Assembly (NCBI GenBank): GCA_002428995.1
Contig: DIYJ01000009.1
Coordinates: forward strand, 211,613 to 275,612
DNA length: 64,000 nt
Reading direction: 5' to 3'
Source: Flavobacteriales bacterium UBA6057
Lineage (GTDB): Bacteria; Bacteroidota; Bacteroidia; Flavobacteriales_G; Salibacteraceae
Shown in pieces: positions 61,701 through 64,000 of this stretch. The notes below the pieces were generated by a model. The model saw only the letters and a list, made by a program, of their open reading frames with translations. It had not been told where the DNA came from and made no database searches. The stretch's first letter is position 1, and every line of letters starts with the position of its first letter. The translations under genes and the position numbers were made by a program.

Positions 61701-64000
61701 TGAATGGAGGACAGAGAGGATGGACCGATAGCAATATTGTCAGAGGTAAGATCAACTCCGCTTCCCGCAAGGTTTCCAATGTAGATGTCCGCGTGAGCAT
61801 CGTGGTTCATGCTCAGTCTGCCTTCCTGGAATTCGTAGCGAGTATCATCTACAGTGATCTCTAAACCGCTGCTGGTCAGCTCCGCTTTGATGGAATCATT
61901 GAGCTGGATCAAAGGCAGCGTGTCAGCCACTTGCAAGCTGCTCAACGATACTCCTGTGCCATTGCTTAACAGCAGCGAGTCACCACCTGAACTGATGGAA
62001 AGGTCTTGCAATTCGTTGGTCGAGTCTGCATCAATCAGTGCGTAAGCATTGATTGCTGAGTTCGTTTCAACGATGAGCGAATCTGAAGTGCTGTTGAGGT
62101 AAACCGAATCAACGGCTGCATTATCCACAAATGCGCTCAGGTCTGCGGTATCGGCCGTACTGCTGCCACCTTCGTAAATGAGGAGGTCGGTTCCTACAAT
62201 CTTAGCAGAATCAATAAGCTCATTGAGGTCATCATTGGCAAGAGAGGAAAGGTCGATCGGAGTAGGGGTGGTGATGGGATCCGATAGGGTTAGCTGACTT
62301 GAGCCAGAGTTAAACGAGAGTGTTTGTACCTCGTTGAACTGATCCGTGTCACCATCTAACCCAATGTGTGTGTTTAGCGAATCGAATACGATCTGAATAC
62401 TATCCCTATTGACGTCAATCTGCGAGCTGTTCGCATTGATCGACATCAGGTTCGTTCCAATCGCCCCCGCAGCAGAATCGATGCGTGTTTTGAAGTGATC
62501 CGCAGTATCCGCCAGTTCCTGATCTGTAGCAAGGAAATCAATGTCGATTCCAGAAGCATCGTCAATAAGGATCGAATCCGCACCAGCGTTCAGAGACAAG
62601 TTTTGCAATTCATTCGTAGAGTCATTGTCATTGTTGACAATCGAGGGCAGGATGACCGAGTCTCCATTGGTGATGAAGATCGTGTCCCCGCTGATGCTCA
62701 GGTCCTGGAGTTCATTGGTAGCAGATGTATCGTTGTCCAATGCAATGTGCACGTTCAACGAATCAAATACCGTCTGAATGCTATCCTGATTGATGTCAAT
62801 CTGCGAACTGTTTGCATTGATTGACATCAGGTTAGTACCAATCGCCCCAGCCGCTGAGTCAATTCTCGTTTTGAAATGATCCGCAGTGTCCGCCAGCTCC
62901 TGATCCGTAGCCAGGAAGTCAATGTCAATGCCAGAAGCATCATCGATGAGGATCGAGTCAGCGCCCGCGTTCAACGACAGGTTCTGCAATTCATTCGTAG
63001 AGTCATTGTCATTGTTGACAATCGAGGGCAGGATGACCGAGTCTCCGTTGGTGATGAAGATCGTGTCTCCGATGATGCTCAGGTCCTGCAATTCATTGGT
63101 AGCAGACGTATCGTTGTCCAGGGCAATGTGTACGTTCAACGAGTCAAACACCGTTTGAATGCTGTCCTGATTGATGTCAATCTGTGAACTGTTTGCATTG
63201 ATTGACATCAGGTTAGTACCAATCGCCCCAGCCGCTGAGTCGATGCGAGTTTTGAAATGATCTGCCGTGTCTGCTAACTCTTGATCTGTTGCCAGGAAGT
63301 CAATGTCAATCCCAGCAGCATCGTCAATCAGGATCGAGTCAGCGCCCGCGTTCAGAGACAGGTTTTGTAGTTCATTCGTGGAGTCAGCATCAATCAGTGC
63401 GTAGGCGTTGATCCCTGAGTTCGTTTCAACGATGAGCGAATCTGAAGTGCTGTTGAGATAGACAGAATCGACAGCAGCATTATCCACAAATGCGCTGAGG
63501 TCTGCTGTGTCTGCTGTGCTGCTACCGCCCTCGTAAATGAGGAGGTCTGTTCCAACCACCTTGGCTGAGTCAATAAGCTCGTTTGTATCGTTGTTCGCCA
63601 GCGAAGAAAGGTCGATGGGAATAGGAGTGGTAACCGGGTCGGAGAGAGTCAATTCACTTGAGCCCGAGTTAAACGAGAGTGTCTGCACCTCGTTGAACTG
63701 ATCCGTGTCTCCATCCAGCCCGATATGAGTGTTCAGCGAGTCAAATACAATCTGAATACTATCTCTATTGACGTCAATCTGCGAGCTGTTCGCATTGATC
63801 GACATCAGGTTAGTGCCGATGGCATTAGCCGCTGAGTCGATGCGTGTCTTAAAATGATCCGCAGTATCCGCCAGTTCCTGATCCGTAGCAAGGAAGTCAA
63901 TGTCAATTCCAGAAGCATCATCGATGAGAATCGAGTCACCGCCTGTGTTCAGTGACAGGTTTTGAAGTTCATTCGTGGAGTCATTGTCATTGTTGACAAT
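58799..64000 (-). CDS. Giant fibre protein with stalk repeats, YadA-like head and C-type-lectin-like tip; 5' end beyond window
   Basis: At least 1733 codons; the frame is still open at the right edge, so the start and signal peptide are not seen. The visible part begins with stalk repeats (127-residue type A modules alternating with a type B module), then a block of YadA-type head repeats (NIAIGPSSLSS, NLALGHHAGQV, NVFLGQRTANS), then several SVAGNMDADSAIFDS / LTYDGSALTWS fibre blocks. The last 106 residues (58799-59119) form a cysteine-containing domain with CPAGFTAVNDDFCI, WFNAVLDC, GLADW, TWEWVDGS and PYRCIYKL, the pattern of a C-type-lectin-like fold. The tip would bind a ligand, perhaps a glycan; this is inference. 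First visible gene of the fibre operon, 3 bases before the next. Confidence 0.85.
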   Translation of the reverse strand: MVNNDNDSTNELQNLSLNTGGDSILIDDASGIDIDFLATDQELADTADHFKTRIDSAANAIGTNLMSINANSSQIDVNRDSIQIVFDSLNTHIGLDGDTDQFNEVQTLSFNSGSSELTLSDPVTTPIPIDLSSLANNDTNELIDSAKVVGTDLLIYEGGSSTADTADLSAFVDNAAVDSVYLNSTSDSLIVETNSGINAYALIDADSTNELQNLSLNAGADSILIDDAAGIDIDFLATDQELADTADHFKTRIDSAAGAIGTNLMSINANSSQIDINQDSIQTVFDSLNVHIALDNDTSATNELQDLSIIGDTIFITNGDSVILPSIVNNDNDSTNELQNLSLNAGADSILIDDASGIDIDFLATDQELADTADHFKTRIDSAAGAIGTNLMSINANSSQIDINQDSIQTVFDSLNVHIALDNDTSATNELQDLSISGDTIFITNGDSVILPSIVNNDNDSTNELQNLSLNAGADSILIDDASGIDIDFLATDQELADTADHFKTRIDSAAGAIGTNLMSINANSSQIDVNRDSIQIVFDSLNTHIGLDGDTDQFNEVQTLSFNSGSSQLTLSDPITTPTPIDLSSLANDDLNELIDSAKIVGTDLLIYEGGSSTADTADLSAFVDNAAVDSVYLNSTSDSLIVETNSAINAYALIDADSTNELQDLSISSGGDSLLLSNGTGVSLSSLQVADTLPLIQLNDSIKAELTSSGLEITVDDTRYEFQEGRLSMNHDAHADIYIGNLAGSGVDLTSDNIAIGPSSLSSIQSGSVANIAMGYLSLNDFQTGNQNLALGHHAGQVLLSGSDNVFLGQRTANSTTSGSQNVFIGGLAGSSASGSTSGAIKIGYEAGSGDTTDNRFFLDNSGTSTPLLWGDLTSGISNRILQINGSFKTAYGTSPGDTLTYPTADGDNGNVLSTNGSGVLSFTDVSTLIDIGVDSVYASNDSIYVVTSSGTTGYKLEDDDDWTDASSTDVTTSLNTGVGSSLTFSGFTQNSMSVGTSISNQGNNAVAFGQNLSVTGDQSSAIGFRSTSSGTRSHSYGSWLTTSGDDALTIGAGYDGSNLLVNNLDSTLMLGMFSTVPAITVRPAYSTTAPSYVGIGTTSPTNLLSVAGNMDADSAIFDSISINGLGFPISGLSSGDVLTYDGSALTWSSIEPQSDGDWDTTTSQVYTSRLVGIGVTNPSVMLEVAASTSDELATFTTTGNQGIAITGTANGSNTGQNTGILGEADNSSSLNVAVQGEASGSSNAQFFGMKAVADGSGNTAENYGLYGQAIGTGASATNYGVWTEAKNGSINWAGYFKHGAVYVADSMGIGTETFTRKLAIHGDLEADSAFLDSLYVDSLFIQGLRFPEASTAANGDVLTYDGSKMVWTASAPDTNTLAEILAKNGDANQDSISNLRYLSADTIFNNLINTQNGFIDTITGNDFLFSANISTDTLSVLGLEFPTSGFSTGDVLTYDGSNLSWSNPVDTDWDTTSTQIYNATKFVGIGTTNPSSKLDILDTTDNTTMRVQNSTDGVSTTEGIQITLDGTGNGFNTGVNITSSGNSTANTGLRAVASGSTTQSIGVFAQATGSGTNYSGYFDNGDVFIKDTLLLSKTLKLATGTSEGYYLRTDENGVVYADTFATATCPAGFTAVNDDFCIQSDTNTADTWFNAVLDCNNSYGGTLPGLADWYVGVEVGISITRDVSTWEWVDGSASNNAQRAGGNGANESISMDDPTNSNPYRCIYKLAGKN
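61990..64000 (-). repeat. Stalk repeats of 381 bp with a longer 1359-bp duplication
   Basis: A 381-bp unit (127 residues; NELQNLSLNAGADSILIDDA to LPSIVNNDND) recurs in tandem, seen for example at 62680 and 63061. A second module (TLSFNSGSSQLTLSDP to NAYALIDADST) recurs 1359 bp apart (62061 and 63420). The array continues beyond the right edge. Confidence 0.85.

Overview
The window looks like a chromosomal segment of a member of the Bacteroidota, most likely a marine flavobacterium-like organism. This rests on SprB-repeat adhesins, type IX secretion (T9SS) C-terminal sorting domains of both the Por_Secre_tail and CHU_C kinds, a PorP/SprF protein, several OmpA/beta-propeller (PorE-like) proteins, a SusC-style TonB receptor with a carboxypeptidase-regulatory N-domain, and TAnnTTTG-type -7 promoter boxes. 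No rRNA, tRNA, insertion sequence, integrase or CRISPR array was seen. Most of the coding capacity is devoted to the cell surface.

Layout. (1) 1-12.4 kb, minus strand: four SprB-repeat proteins. One (1-2580) runs off the left edge. The other three form a tight run (12392 to 2788) ending at a clear terminator; only the last has a T9SS tail. (2) 12.7-15.8 kb, minus strand: a substrate-binding-protein-like gene without a signal peptide, and, behind its own terminator, three tandem phage-tail-collar (MdpB-like) genes. (3) 16.1-19.5 kb, plus strand: AIM24-family protein, ChaN-like protein, acyl-CoA thioesterase and serine esterase, with a duplicated intergenic repeat. (4) 19.6-29.1 kb, minus strand: FAH-family hydrolase and DnaQ-like exonuclease, two large TPR/beta-propeller/OmpA proteins, and an E2 acyltransferase. 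(5) 29.2-36.1 kb, plus strand: TonB-dependent receptor and a LamG-repeat T9SS cargo. (6) 36.1-39.4 kb, minus strand: a YfiR-like / TPR / HAMP-SpoIIE phosphatase signalling operon. (7) 39.5-64 kb, minus strand: one very long, nearly gap-free operon of four giant YadA-head/tail-fibre-like proteins (two with S74 self-cleaving chaperone domains, one ending in a C-type-lectin-like domain), a small beta-helix-like protein, a CHU_C-tailed protein, a PorP/SprF protein and a PorE-like protein with two OmpA domains.

How the genes may work together (inference). The last operon reads as a self-contained surface-fibre apparatus. The PorP/SprF barrel would hold the CHU_C-tailed subunit at the outer membrane, the OmpA protein would tie the complex to peptidoglycan, and the upstream fibre proteins would be the exposed adhesive part. 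The SprB cluster looks like one long adhesin that has been divided at domain boundaries into separately secreted chains. The YfiR/SpoIIE operon directly downstream of the fibre operon is a candidate envelope sensor. The export route of the giant proteins without T9SS tails is the main open question.
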